Part shown: positions 9,381-21,541 of the stretch, in pieces
How positions within the stretch are numbered: position 1 is the stretch's first letter
Layout: the number at the start of each line of letters is the position of its first letter
Origin: Xestospongia bergquistia
Lineage: Eukaryota > Porifera > Demospongiae > Haplosclerida > Petrosiidae
Reading direction: 5' to 3'
Length of the DNA: 64,000 bases
Assembly (NCBI GenBank): GCA_963965975.1
Contig: OZ014423.1
Span: 1,116,001-1,180,000, forward strand
The notes under the pieces: model-generated
The model's database searches: none
Told to the model about the DNA's origin: nothing
Seen by the model: the letters and a program-made list of their open reading frames with translations, nothing else
Translations under genes and position numbers: made by a program

Positions 9381-12300
9381 TTACCTTAGTAAAGTGTCTA
9401 GTGCTGACTGTTTGTGTCCTGTAGTAGTGGTAGCATCACTTGATATACCAGTCTATGACAAACATTATAATATTAGAATATATTAATGTAGAGTTACCTT
9501 TCCTTGTCTTGACAGTTTGGTGTTGTCTTGTTTTAGTCTCTCTCGTTCTACCAAGAACAATGATGTCATTATGATATAATAGCTAGTAATACCTTTCTTT
9601 TTCATGTCTAGTTTTTGTTGTAGACTGTTAAGCTGTTCATCATGTGAACTCATGTGTTGTTGAAATATTTGCTTTTGTTTTTCTTGTCTGAAATGTATAC
9701 CAGTATCTAATGAACATAAGATAATATTATTGCTAACTTTGTGTTACTTTTAGCTGTTTGTATAGCACGATGTTTACTAATTGCATTTAATGTCTCATTA
9801 AGTAACTGATCTTTGACCTGTAAAGGATTAAAATATTATTAAAACAAAATCAATTATATTTTACTTCTTTTGCTGTGGCAATCTCTTTCTTCTTCTTATC
9901 AATTTCCTCACTTTTTGCTATTTTCATTAAAGACAGACGCTCTTTTAACTATAAGCCAAAATCATTAATACAAAACTGTGAGAGTCTTTTTCTTTTCCTT
10001 ACTTCAGTGACAGACATTTCCGCTAACAGACCTTGGCCTCCAGTCTCAGTCAAATCAACAAATTTTGCTCGTACAACAGGAACACTTTCCATAGCACGTA
10101 TTTGTTGTATGAGTTCAACTTTACGTCTCATATCAGCCTCTTCCTAATTATTAACAACAATAAAAATGGATTCATATTTTAATGATTGTACCTCTTCTAA
10201 AGCTTGTTCCATTAGTTCTTGCTTTTCCTTCTCAATTTGTTGAACTGATATCAAAATTTAAGGTGCTATTTTAGAACAATTGTTGATTTACTTTACTTAC
10301 CTATTCTGTGTTTCATTTGTTGTAATTTGATCTTAGCATTATGTGCATTGTGATGTCCCTGCATAACAGTCTCCACTAACTTTCTCATTTCCTTTTTCTC
10401 TCCTTCACGTCGGTGAAAATACTCTGACATGATCAGCTCAGACTAAGTGCATTCAAATCGACATCAGTACTAACAAAGTTTGCTTCAACTTACTTCTTCT
10501 TTTATTTGAGACACTTTCTCTCTAGTGTCCTGAATGAAGTTTTGTTTGGCTATTATAGCCTCTTCATAACTCAACTTCCCTTCCTATAAAATATCAATCT
10601 ATCCCGATACTTCACTGTAGCATTCTTACCAAGTGACGTCTCTTAATTTCTGATTGTTTCAAGGCAGCATCTTTCTATAGGTATAAAGGCATGATCTATA
10701 TTAATAGTATGGACTATTTCTTACTTGTTTCATTTCTTCTTGCCATTTTAAGAACTCACTTCCATCTTTCTCACCAGCTTCAAGGTCAGCTAATCTAATT
10801 ATTCTTAATCTGAGGGTACTAGTTAATGATTATTTTACCTCTTTTCTTCTTCGTTCTCTGCTTTCTGGACTCTAGCTCCTTCTCTTAAAATGGCTGCTGT
10901 GTTTAGTTTCACTGGACGAGTCTCTCTCTAGAATAGCAGAAAAAAGCTTTATATTATGTTATAAAGAGAGCAGCATTTACTCTAAACTGGCTTTTAATAA
11001 TACTACATACACATTATATATTGTCATTAAACCACAGTATAAATTACAATATTGTTATACCATTGATGATGGTACTGGTATAGGTCTGACAGGATCATAA
11101 TCTAGCCTATATTAAATATTAATAAAAGGGTCATAAGTAAATCAACAACATACTCTGCTTCTCGTTCTTCTAAAATCTGCTTTATTATTGTCTAAATTGA
11201 TTAAAATAATAGTTAATTAACCAGTAATACTTATTGGTAGAGGACTAACCTTAGTTTTAAGTGACTTCTCTGTATTAGCACAAGAGAACTGTTGCATTTC
11301 AGCTTCTTGAAGCCTCTCCTATTTGATAATAAAATTGTAGACAACTAGTTTAAAAATATAATAGATTCTTATCTTACTTCTGCTCTGAGTCTCTGTGTAT
11401 CCTTAATTAGAGACATCAGTTCAGATTCCATAGGAGGTATATATGTTGACTTAGGTACCTGAAAATGTACAGATTAAATTATAATGACTTTAAACATGAC
11501 ACATACTGGTTTGTACACCTTTAATGCAGGTATCTAGAGAAAGAGAGAAATGGAGACATACATAATTAATAAATCTATAATTTCAACCACGCAAACCCAA
11601 CTAATATAGATGTATTGTGTTATCATTAGACCAATCAAACATCAAAGAGATGTCACATGATCTGTGTGTTTTTTCACTATGTGTCTAATACCTTTTCTGG
11701 TGTGGGAACCCTTCGTGGTTTAGGTTGAGTGATTGTAAAGGGTTTTACCTCTAAAAGAAACATGTGACATTAAGGATACTGTTAGCTATTATAGACATTA
11801 GATAACAATATGACATAAATGGAGATTACTATATCAAAACTGAATGTACAGACATAGTATAATGTTGCTTACTAGTTGGTGGTTTGGGTGATAGAGTTGT
11901 TACTAATTGATTAGTTACTTTATCTGATAAATAATCAATGTAGTCTCTCATTTGTAGCTCAAATCTACAAATATGGAAACAAATTTATAACAACATTTGT
12001 ACTATTTAATATATTATAATATAGATGATGTGAGAGTTTACACACTGTGTGCGCCAGTAAGACAAGTGGTCTGGGAAATTTATATTCACTATCAACAAAT
12101 ATAATAACTTATTAGTCATAGATAGTGTACTGTGTGTATTAGTATGATGAGTTGTATGACACCCAAGGTGCATTAAGGTTGTGACGACATCAGTAGTTTT
12201 ATCATAAAACTAACTAAACAAGCACTTTGCCATGTTTAATGGAACAGAGCATATGTTCCACACCTTGGAGCCCAAGGCACACAGCATGATAATAGTATTA

Positions 12301-15300
12301 ACAAATAAAATGAGTAATGAAGTCTGTGTGATGTCTCAAAGAGTTAATTACTCCTGATAGCCATATACTCTAAACTAATGAGGTGTAACTTGCTTAAAAT
12401 TTATGTGCGCTAGTCAGTAATGAGTTATTTCTTCTTGATGGTATCAAGAGCTGTCAAGTGGTTGTTTATGAAAAGATGGGCAATTTAAATGAATGCATGA
12501 TGTTACTAAACATGAATTGAAGATGTATTCCCAAAGGAGTATACTGTAACACATAACAAATGTTGCTATATACAACAGTTATAGAATAACTTTACCTTGA
12601 TAATGGAATTAAGATATTAGTTTCAACAAAACTGCTATCATAAGTTTTTAACCACTACATTGTAGAAACAATGATAACAAAAATGATCTCAATATGTCTT
12701 ATGTACCTCATCTTTGATCCAACCTTTAAGATTGTCATTATGAAAAAAGAACTTTAAGAACTATATAATATAACTATTAAAACATTATCATAATATATAC
12801 TTACTATGTACCTTATGCATCTTTCCTGTGTGTTGTGAATTAACTAGTTTCTTAAATTGGTTCATCCCTAGTTCCTCTAGTCTGAACATAATGAGATAAC
12901 TTAGAACTGAAGGAAAAACAATACATAATAAAATTTCCACTACTTGATTAACTTTACAAGTCCATGTAGTACATTAATTACACTTAATGCTCAATTGACC
13001 ATTAAGAGTAATAGTTTAATTAGAGTTATTGTAATGTTTCAGAGTTGGCTACTCATGAGAGCCATATGGTTTAAACTAATGAGCTGTGACTAGTTCAACA
13101 CATGTGTGTACCAGCTGGTAATAAGATATTTCCAGAATGATCCTGTCAACAGATGTTCATTGACAAAACAACTGAAATATTATTAAAACTGAAAACACAA
13201 ACATTTCAGTAATGTTATTTTCACTTGTAAACATGGCAAGTATTTTGTTCATATTTCATTCTCATTCTAGTTTTGGAATGAGACTATAAGCATAGGACTA
13301 TAATCACTATGAATATGAAATAGACACTATAGTTACTGAATGGAGAGTGACATAATTGCACTGGCTATCATGACATCAAACAAACAATAAAAGTAAACAC
13401 ACATTTTTTGCTGACTCCAAAAGAATTAGTTCACATCAATATAACATTCTCCAATAATACACAGGCTATAAATATCATTAAAACATAATGCAGTCATTGA
13501 AATAGATTACATATCTTCTTATGAGATGACGTTAATCAACCAGTTGGACAAAACAGTGATAGGATATGCCAGAATTAACTCTACACTATATTGAGATCAT
13601 TATCAGTTAATCACATCATGTGTATGTGGTAGACAGTTATGGAACTAAGTGTAGGTAGTGTCTGCAGTCTTTGGAATCTGACAGCTTACTGTTCTTAATA
13701 CAATATTTTGTGTTATAAATACACAAAAAAATAATAGTGGATTAATACTAATTGCAGTATCACAGTTCAAATGTTGACACAGCTATAATAACTTGGGAAA
13801 GTCCAAGTGTACATGTGACAAGAGATCAAAATCTACATTGAGATGCAATGTTAGCATCTTTCATTCCATTATCTAACACACAACATCACGCAAGAGTGTT
13901 GAAATTGATGACTGTGCAATTTGACTATTTATACTGTATATGGGTATACATAGTCATCACTATCATATGCCTGATTGTAACAGTACTTACTGTAATAAAG
14001 ACTGGAGTCAGCATGAAGACAACTCTGCCCATCACTGCTGTAATATCCGTCCACTACAACCTACCAAAACACAACAAGATTATATGGTATGCATTACTGA
14101 CAAACCACACATTATTAGAACAGTTGTCTTACTACTTAAAAATTACAAAGCATGACATTGACTATATGACCACACTATAAACAGATATACCTGTCAACTC
14201 CAACATACTAAGACATGTGTTTGCTCACTAAAGCATGAATCTTCACATAACACAAACTTATACATGATTGAAGCCATAACTAAAATTACTAGTCACAGGT
14301 TCATAGTCACAGTATGAGTGCCTACTCTTATGGGAGGAACCTGCCCTATTGTCATGTGGGAAGCCAATTAGTGAGGTACAATTTGCACAGCTGGTAATGA
14401 ACAAAACTGAATTTTGTATAGCTTCAAAATACAGCTGCCATTTCTTGATATCAATGAACTAATATGTCCTTTTTCCAAACACATCAACTACTTTCAATTT
14501 ACAATTAACATGTTTATTTGATTTAGTTTATTAGTTTACTAATGTTGTCAAAGAAATTATAACTAAACGCTCTATATTCATATCATGTCACATATCATGA
14601 TTTTATTGAGTTAATATTTTTTAAAGAATAGTTTAATCCTCCCTTATATTACCCAAGAGATATGGAGGGGATAATAAACAACAACGTCTCCTACAAACAA
14701 CTATGACGGGCATGCAAATGTTGATGTTGATATTATCCAGAGCATAACATGCTAATAGTAATCATTGTTGTAAAGGGATTTGTGAATGGAGTATTATGAA
14801 GCGAGTGTCTCTTTCACTTGTTTTAAAAGGTATGAATCATCTGTTGAAATGATTACTTCTCTTATTATTGTTAGTTTCAATTTTCATAAAATAAAGACAT
14901 TGTTTACATCCAAATAGGAGTCGTTATAGCTTATTAGCTATTTATACATTATATAACATCATAACTACAACATACTTTTAATAGAGATCGATATCGTACA
15001 CAACCTGCAAACACTTCCAATATGAACATTTTGTCTGTTTCCATTAAACTCTATAGAACCAAGAACATTACTAATATAAAACACAACATTGATGTTATCT
15101 CTAGAACTTGAATAATTAAAACATGCTGACAAAAACATAACATTTGGTTTACCTACAGCTTAAAACTACTAAAAAGACAAACTCTACTTAATGTACTCCA
15201 ACGATCGAGAAACATTAGTAATCATCATTTAGAATTAGTAATGATCTTTAAGTATAATATATTGAGGTATAAGGTAGTTAGAATATAATTATTGTTAATG

Positions 15301-15743
15301 ATGTCTCATTAATGTGTTACTATAAATATCCTAGCGTTACTATCTATAGTATTGATGTCATACTATCTTCTACTTTGTAGTTGGCATCGGTTATTTTAAC
15401 TGAGTACTTAGTTAATAGTACTTAAAATTCCACTAGTACTATAGTATTTAAGTACTGTTAGTTGTGATATGAATATCCATTTTGTTGTACTCTAGAGACC
15501 ACAGACGCTAGTGACATAATGTTTGGAATATGAGTATTAACTAAACCTTGTATGTGAACTCCATATATGAATTATAGTATTTAGAATGTACATGTACATG
15601 CATTATGATGCGTTATTGAACCTTACCAAGCAATCGTTAGATTCTAAAAAACATTCTGCATGTTCATCAATTCCTTTTAGATCAGGTTGGTAGGAAGAGA
15701 GAGCCTTGGAGCATAACAGAAGCATTTTTTGATTTGTGGACAT
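9381..15743 (-). CDS. CFAP99: CFAP99 homologue, cilia- and flagella-associated protein (26 exons)
   Basis: I joined 26 exons that keep one open frame, all with AG/GT borders: 15627-15743, 14976-15050, 13991-14060, 12812-12906, 12707-12760, 12596-12654, 12044-12088, 11873-11964, 11692-11750, 11507-11533, 11378-11458, 11250-11318, 11154-11191, 11061-11106, 10839-10927, 10725-10794, 10630-10674, 10494-10583, 10301-10442, 10192-10244, 10003-10143, 9865-9948, 9738-9817, 9593-9687, 9498-9547, 9381-9452. They total 1938 nt, 645 aa. The N-terminal third is helical and matches CFAP99 by recall: FILEVFAGCVRYRSLLK, VVVDGYYSSDG, FRLEELGMNQF, then KFFFHNDNLKGWIKDE. The middle has a Pro-rich linker; the C-terminal half is a charged coiled coil containing the DLTETGGQGLLAEMS block. 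CFAP99 is an axonemal protein. The in-frame ATG at 15824 lies inside a donor-like GTATGTG, so I start at 15743. Exon 7 (12044-12088) is the least certain. Confidence 0.85.
12336..13170. repeat. Diverged repeat pair in CFAP99 introns
   Basis: Two stretches, about 12336-12480 and 13030-13170, share a run of matching words in the same order (AGCCATAT...TAAACTAATGAG.TGT). They are perhaps two-thirds identical. They look like two old copies of an interspersed element. No ends or coding capacity can be defined. Confidence 0.4.
12907..13990. other. CFAP99 intron 3
   Basis: An AT-rich intron of about 1.1 kb. Apart from one arm of the diverged repeat pair I see nothing in it. Confidence 0.6.
14061..14975. 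other. CFAP99 intron 2
   Basis: A non-coding AT-rich stretch of about 0.9 kb between the exon ending RYRSLLK and the exon starting VVVDGYY. No further exon is needed for frame continuity, and none was recognised. Confidence 0.6.
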
Positions 15744-15911
15744 GATGTATGTAATTTGAAATAATAAGAAAAAACCTAACAATTTAAGAACAACAATTTG
15801 CTTTGAAAAGAATCCAATACACATACCTCAATAAAGTAAATTACTAATTATATAGCCAGATCCAGTCAAACAAAGTAGAAAACTCTTAAGTTTTGCAGCC
15901 ATCTTAGTTAT

Positions 15912-15925
15912 GTTGCCATAGTAAC
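15912..15925. promoter_or_regulatory. RFX X-box in the CFAP99/CRD-protein divergent promoter
   Basis: GTTGCCATAGTAAC fits the 14-base ciliary X-box consensus (RYYNYYATRRNRAC) at every position on both strands. It lies 169 bp upstream of the CFAP99 ATG. RFX factors binding such sites switch on ciliary genes in animals, which fits the identity of the gene. The site also lies 141 bp upstream of the CRD-like gene on the other strand. Confidence 0.75.
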
Positions 15926-15948
15926 GAAAGAGGTGTGGTAAGTTACAT

Positions 15949-15957
15949 CTATATAAG
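15949..15957 (+). promoter_or_regulatory. TATA box of the CRD-like gene at 16066
   Basis: CTATATAAG lies 109 bp upstream of the ATG, a fitting distance for a short leader. It faces right, towards the CRD-like gene, while the X-box next to it serves the left-facing CFAP99. Confidence 0.5.
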
Positions 15958-16065
15958 TGCAGCTTAGCTCATTATCACTTTAGCAAATTTTGTTCACTGT
16001 TGTGTTGTGGAAAGACGTTTTTAGAAAATTTCTTTTAAAGAAAGCTCCTTTATAATTCTCTAAGA

Positions 16066-18112
16066 ATGCAAGCGCTAGTCTACCTTCTCGTAGCTGCAGT
16101 GACTGCAACTTACTTGCAAACCACAGGTGAAGCAATGCCTGTGGCAAAAAGAACAGGACATGTCCCGATTCATCCATTTGATCTGGGAGTCCTCGACTCT
16201 TGCGTTGTTCCAACTGCACGGCAGCTGTCGAACTGTAGCAAATACATTAGCCATGCTGTACCTGGTGTTCTCCTCTCAGATAAAGTTCTAGCTATGAAGC
16301 ATAAATCAATTATCGGTTCCTACAATAATGCCTATGACAAAGAAGCTAATTTAGGACAGTCAACCCAAATCCAGGCTTGTGCTGAAGCTGTATTGGCAGC
16401 TGAATGTAGGAGAGAATTTCCAGCTTGTGCCATGGTAAACGGTACCAGAGTGGTCCAATTCTTAACTTCAACAGATTGCATGGACTTCAGTGACTGCCAA
16501 GTCCCTCCATTTTGTGGTGGTAATTCAACATCACCATTAGCAACATGTTACTCAACTTCAGAATTCACTAACAATTACACTTACTGTAACACCCTTGATG
16601 GTTGGTCGTCAACCTATATTACAAAATGGATACATTACATACTACAAGAGGCTGAAAGCGACATTGATGCATTTAAAGCTCTCTTGAACAATCCATTAGC
16701 TGAAGAGAAATGTGTTCCTCTTTATGCTGAACTGCGCTGTGGTTCTGTGGGTCGATGCTATGAACAAGGTACTCGAGTAGAACTAAATGCTACACAAGAA
16801 GTGTGCAATGCTCTCATTAATTGGTAAGTCATTTTGTCAATAAAAAAGTTATATTTTGTTATTGTAAGTTGGTATATAGTTTAAATTTTGTCAGTTGGTT
16901 TTGTTTTGGTTTGTCCCTCCTTTTTTTGCAAGACCCTCCCAGTATCATTGCTTGGCTCACTAGCTTCTGTAAACACCTTTAATAACTAAATTCATAATCT
17001 GAGTTTGCTGTTTATTTTTATAAGTGAGATATTCTCATCTTAATATATCCCCATGAAAATATCAGGTTCCACTGCAACTGTATACACTTACTAAGGTGGG
17101 GCAATCATGTCCCATACAGCAGATCTTGCCATATTGATTCCCTATCAAAACTTAACCCATTGTTCTCTTATTGAGTCATGTGTTTTCATAGCATTTCCAA
17201 GCTACCAATCTATTCCGTTCGTTTAAACAGCACCATAGCACCTTGCTTGCAATTTACAAGTTGGACATTGTGTCTCAATATAGTTATTGCAACAGCTTTC
17301 ATAAAAGGTTTTATAGAGGAAAGGAAAACCATTAACTAATTAATGATTCTTGTACTACAATGTTTCTATTAGACATGCTTAAAAGCATTGTTGTCAGTCT
17401 CATAACTTCATTGAGGATTTTAAAGTATCCAAAGTGTGTCAACTTGATAGTAATTAATAGGTAGAATGTGTTGTCTTCCACTATGCCTTTTTATATAATC
17501 TAATCATGCAACTAGCTGTAATGCCACCACCTGCAATAACACATCATACTTATGGACTAATATCATCATTATTTTATACATTTATATCTTTATGGGCAGA
17601 GTTACATAGTTGTGTGCTTTGTAAACCCTTCAAAGATATTGTAGCTTTGACAGCTACTGCCCTCTTGTGTATACAAGACCACCTTTAAGTTATCAGCTAT
17701 GTAACATGGTTAATATAAATAGTTGTGCTGTAGTTATTAAAATTTATTTTATTTATTCTCTCTCTCTCTCTCTAACAGTGTTGATAGCAGTATTAAGCCC
17801 ATTCTGAGTCAGGTCATAAATTGTTCTCATTATCCAAGTTATGCAGATAAACCGTCAACACCAGCAACACCTATTACTCAACAATCTACACAACCTACAA
17901 GTAGATCCACATCACCAACTAGACACACTACGTCCACACCTAGACACACTACATCCACACCTGGGTCATTGGAATATCCTTCAGTTGTTTTTCCTCCTCT
18001 TCCAAGTAGAATTTCTGCAGCATCTTTGTCTATTTTTTCTACTTCATTTCAAAGACTACTAACAACGTTATTTAGTTTAGTAGTGGTAGTTGTATGTGTG
18101 TCATTGTTATAA
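16066..18112 (+). CDS. Secreted, probably GPI-anchored protein with two frizzled-CRD-like modules (founder copy)
   Basis: Two exons (16066-16823 and 17779-18112; TG|gtaag...cag|TGT) encode 363 aa. A signal peptide comes first. Module 1 (about residues 45-165) contains C-x8-C-x6-C (CAEAVLAAECRREFPAC), exactly the central spacing of the frizzled cysteine-rich domain, followed by DC..F.DC....FC. Module 2 (about 175-255) repeats the idea with C-x8-C-x5-C (CVPLYAELRCGSVGRC). The intron splits the last cysteine codon of module 2. After it comes a Ser/Thr/Pro-rich stalk with a repeated RHTTSTP unit and a C-terminal hydrophobic stretch (LFSLVVVVVCVSLL) ending at the stop, typical of GPI-anchor signals. 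It is a paralogue of the genes at 19676 and 35939. The ligand is unknown; a Wnt-binding or decoy role is only a guess. The 955-bp intron holds nothing else I recognise except a (TC)n tract before the acceptor. Confidence 0.75.
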
Positions 18113-19027
18113 AATATGTTACATACAGTTAGTCAGGTAATACAGGTCAATGTGTATCTACTCCATTCAAGAATATTCCTGTATATTACAGCAAATTTAT
18201 CACTTTTTGTACCCACACATTTGTCAACACTAATGCACTGATATCATGAGATCATGTTATATCTTCATTTTATTGTGTCTGTAATTAGTATTCATGTTAT
18301 TCAATACATAGTGTAATACTGTGAATGTTTTTACTGTTGCTTTATTCTAGTCATTCATTATAAATTTAATTGTAAGAATATTTTAGTCACTATATAGTCT
18401 CGTCCCCAAACTTTCATTCCCCCTTCCAATGAAAAGGCAATCTTTTGTTCTGGAGGCATGGCAGTCTTGGGATGAGACTAGACATTTTATGACATACTCT
18501 ATGGAGATAGGGACTGTGATGATCCTGTCGTCAGAACATTCTATTGCTGTTAGAGTTTAACAATCTAACTACATGTCTTTAGGTTTAGGAAACAAGTGGC
18601 TAACCACTTAAAGTTTGGTGTAGTACTTAGGGAATTGGTTGACGCACCTGTTGAGGATATATCCATATATGGAAGGGACAATGTACATCTGTTGTCTTAT
18701 ACTGTTTGTATAACTTATAGATGAATGGATAGATTGATGGACAAATGGATTGATGGATGGGTAGATGGAAGGGTAGAGGGATTAATGCAAAAAGAATGAA
18801 TGGATGGATATAACCTCAACAAGCAGACACACAGACTATTAGTCAGATGGGATGTACTAAATCTTTTGTATGGATTACATTACACAGATGATAACATGCC
18901 ATTGCTATACAAAGTTCAATAGACACGCCCTCACCATGTAGAAACAAATGCCTAATTGGATTAATAACCTTGCATACCTGTGGTAGAATCCCCATACCAT
19001 GTGACTGTGAGAAACTATGTCAAGCCT
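18113..19027. other. Spacer between the founder CRD gene and the 16-kb duplication
   Basis: No gene was seen. It holds a small foldback element (18396-18481) and a degenerate GATG-rich microsatellite (about 18719-18815, units like GATGGATG and GATTGATG). The left edge of duplication unit A lies at 19028. Confidence 0.6.
18396..18481. mobile_element. Short foldback element (MITE-like)
   Basis: The ends TAGTCTCGTCCCCA and TGGGATGAGACTA are near-perfect reverse complements around a non-coding core of about 58 bp. Size and structure fit a tiny non-autonomous inverted-repeat element. It is unrelated to the GGTTATACA family near 4-5 kb. Confidence 0.55.
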
Positions 19028-19675
19028 AATTTGAATTGATTAAAGAGGGTGTGACAAGCCATATAATGTTTCCTAGCCAAATTTGAATATTTCCTGATCT
19101 ATATATTACTCAGTATACATTCTACATACTGTGAACAGGACAATGTCATTAGAATAGTATGATTACTTAACTTTCAAACCCTAAAATATTATACAAACAC
19201 CAGATGGTTAGCGCTACTAACTCAGAACAATATATCAAAAACTGCTATCTCCAAAGAATGTAAATGTTATTACACTCACTATCCCATTACTATTGATATC
19301 ACTTATTATGGAATGGCTGCGTAAAGTGAATGAATTCATTATGCCAGATCGGACAAAGGTCAATAAAATTCCAGGCAAATTATTACTAATGAACGAGATC
19401 ATTTATGTTGCAGCTACACTGTAATACCTGATACTTAGTACTAACTGACACAATGACTAGACAAGTAATAAGGATTCTGTGGTTGTTGGTCAAAAGCAGA
19501 GCTGGTAATTCTATTAATAGTGGGTGTTGGTATGCATAATCATATAAACGAACGTAGATTAGTGTATTCATGGAGCATCCAGTTGGTTGTATAAGTAGTA
19601 GAGTATCATATGTTCAGTTTACTTTAGAAACAGAGTGATTACAAACTAAAGTTATATCAAAGTTGGTGTGAGAAT

Positions 19676-21244
19676 ATGGCTGACAGAAGAATCAATTTTG
19701 TTTTGTTGTTAATTTGTCAATTCTGTTCTTTTTCTTTGGCTCAAGAATTGAGTAATCCACTGGACATAGGAAGAGTGTACACTTGTGTTGTTCCCAACAG
19801 TACTGTTTGTAACATTACCTATCCTGTACCAGAGTCAATCAATTTTCTCAGTGAAATCAAAGATGCTTTAATTGTTGGAAAAATTGGCCAAATCAGAGAA
19901 ACAGAGTCCAAAGAATGTCGTGATAGATTGACTCAGATCCTTTGTGCTGAACAATATCCTCAATGTATGGAGAACAAAAGTATTGTCACTGTACCAATAC
20001 CAGCAGACTGTTCAAATATGTTAAGTTTTTGTAAAACTGATTTCAGTAGCCAATACTGTGATTTTACACCATCTAATATATCACTAGGGAACTGTAGGCC
20101 AATTCAGAGTCGTACAAGTGAACTGACCAACTATGATTTTGCAGAATGTAATCAGCTTGGCTTAAAATGGTTATCAAATTATGTTACAGAGTGGATGTTC
20201 CAGTATCTCAAAAGAACTGATTCAAAAGTTAGAACTGTGCTCCAATCAACGCTTTCAAATCTAAATGAAGAATGCAAACTTCAATATAGAATGTTTATGT
20301 GTAGTGGAATTGGAAGATGTTGGCATCAAGGTGATCGCATAGAACTGACAGTGAATAAAACTGACTGTCTCAATCTTCGTCATCGCTGGTAAGCTTTACA
20401 TATAGTCTTAAGAAAACTAATATGCAAGTATTAATTAATGTCCAGACATAATTTGAGTTTTTTATTTAGACTACTTGTTAAATGACAGTTTACCAAACAA
20501 TCTTGGCATAGAACAGATTCCTACTTATTTTTGTTTAAGGGAAAAAGAAACAAAGATGTCACTGTTATCGTTTACATTACATATCAGAAAATGCAAGCTA
20601 ATAATGAATTATTGTCTAGCTTGTAATTATGAATTTCTTTTGCCCATGCTTGTTTACTCAACCAGATTAATAGCAACAGTCCATAACTAAGAGGAATGCA
20701 CTTTGAATAACTCAACATTGTTGGTAACATTGTCATTATTATGTACATATGTATTATATACTCCTTTTAACACAATGTAACGCACATGATTCAATCTTAT
20801 TATCATAGATGTTAATGTAACGTATAGAGCTTTACTAGCCATATAATTTCCAAGTAATAAAATGATAATGTTAATATACACAAAATTAGAGGCTATGCAT
20901 TTTAATTGTTGTTATTCTAAATTTACGTTTATGCTACTTCCTCTCCCAGTTTATCTAGTAGTCAAAGACAACTCTTGGATCCAGAACTTCAATGTGATTT
21001 GTGGCCTGATGATCGACAGTTACCTACGTCTCCTACTGATATCACTCCAGAACCTACAACAAACAACCACACGGTGTCTTTGATATCTTCGATATCTTCG
21101 ACATCTTCAACATCATCTCCTTCACTTCAAGCATCAAAGACACCAGATACTTCTCCAACATTTTTACAAAGTACAGCTACTTCAAACAGTGTGTCAATTC
21201 TATTGACAGTTACATTGTTCTATTCATTAACATATATAATATAA
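19676..21244 (+). CDS. Secreted, probably GPI-anchored frizzled-CRD-like protein, unit A
   Basis: Exons 19676-20388 and 20950-21244 give 335 aa. A signal peptide (FVLLLICQFCSFSLA) is followed by CRD-like module 1 with CRDRLTQILCAEQYPQC (C-x8-C-x6-C, as in frizzled CRDs) and DCSNMLSFC. Module 2 has CKLQYRMFMCSGIGRC. As in the founder at 16066, the intron splits the module-2 terminal Cys codon (TG|T), which supports common descent. Exon 2 gives a Ser/Thr-rich stalk with an ISSISSTSST stretch absent from unit B, then a hydrophobic C-terminus (SILLTVTLFYSLTYII) consistent with GPI attachment. Many N-glycosylation sequons are present. It resembles the unit-B copy far more than the founder. Its role is unknown. 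Confidence 0.75.
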
Positions 21245-21541
21245 TTATACACTTACAACAATAGAATATAACGTCCTATCATTTGCTTGCATAACTTAGT
21301 TATAATTGTTAATTTAATTTACAATTTAATTACAACTGCAGCTGATATAATTGCAGCTGATATAATTAATATATTATTAACAATTGTTGTGTTCACTTAA
21401 ATTATGTCCAATACTTTCAGCAAATAAATTAATAAAAATTATAAATTGAGTTCAAAATAAAATTAGATTCTAGAAAAGTTAATAACAGCTGCTACATAGA
21501 TTGGATTGAATTATTTCCTAATTCAAATAACATATGGTATA

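Noticed and set aside
13848-14180. 110-codon plus-strand frame and a 71-codon companion
   Set aside because: They overlap CFAP99 exon 3 (13991-14060) on the opposite strand; they are shadows with no recognisable features.
16824-17778. Possible nested gene in the CRD-gene intron (60-codon frame at 17506-17688)
   Set aside because: No splice, family or composition support; the intron is fully explained by the matching split Cys codon in all three paralogues.
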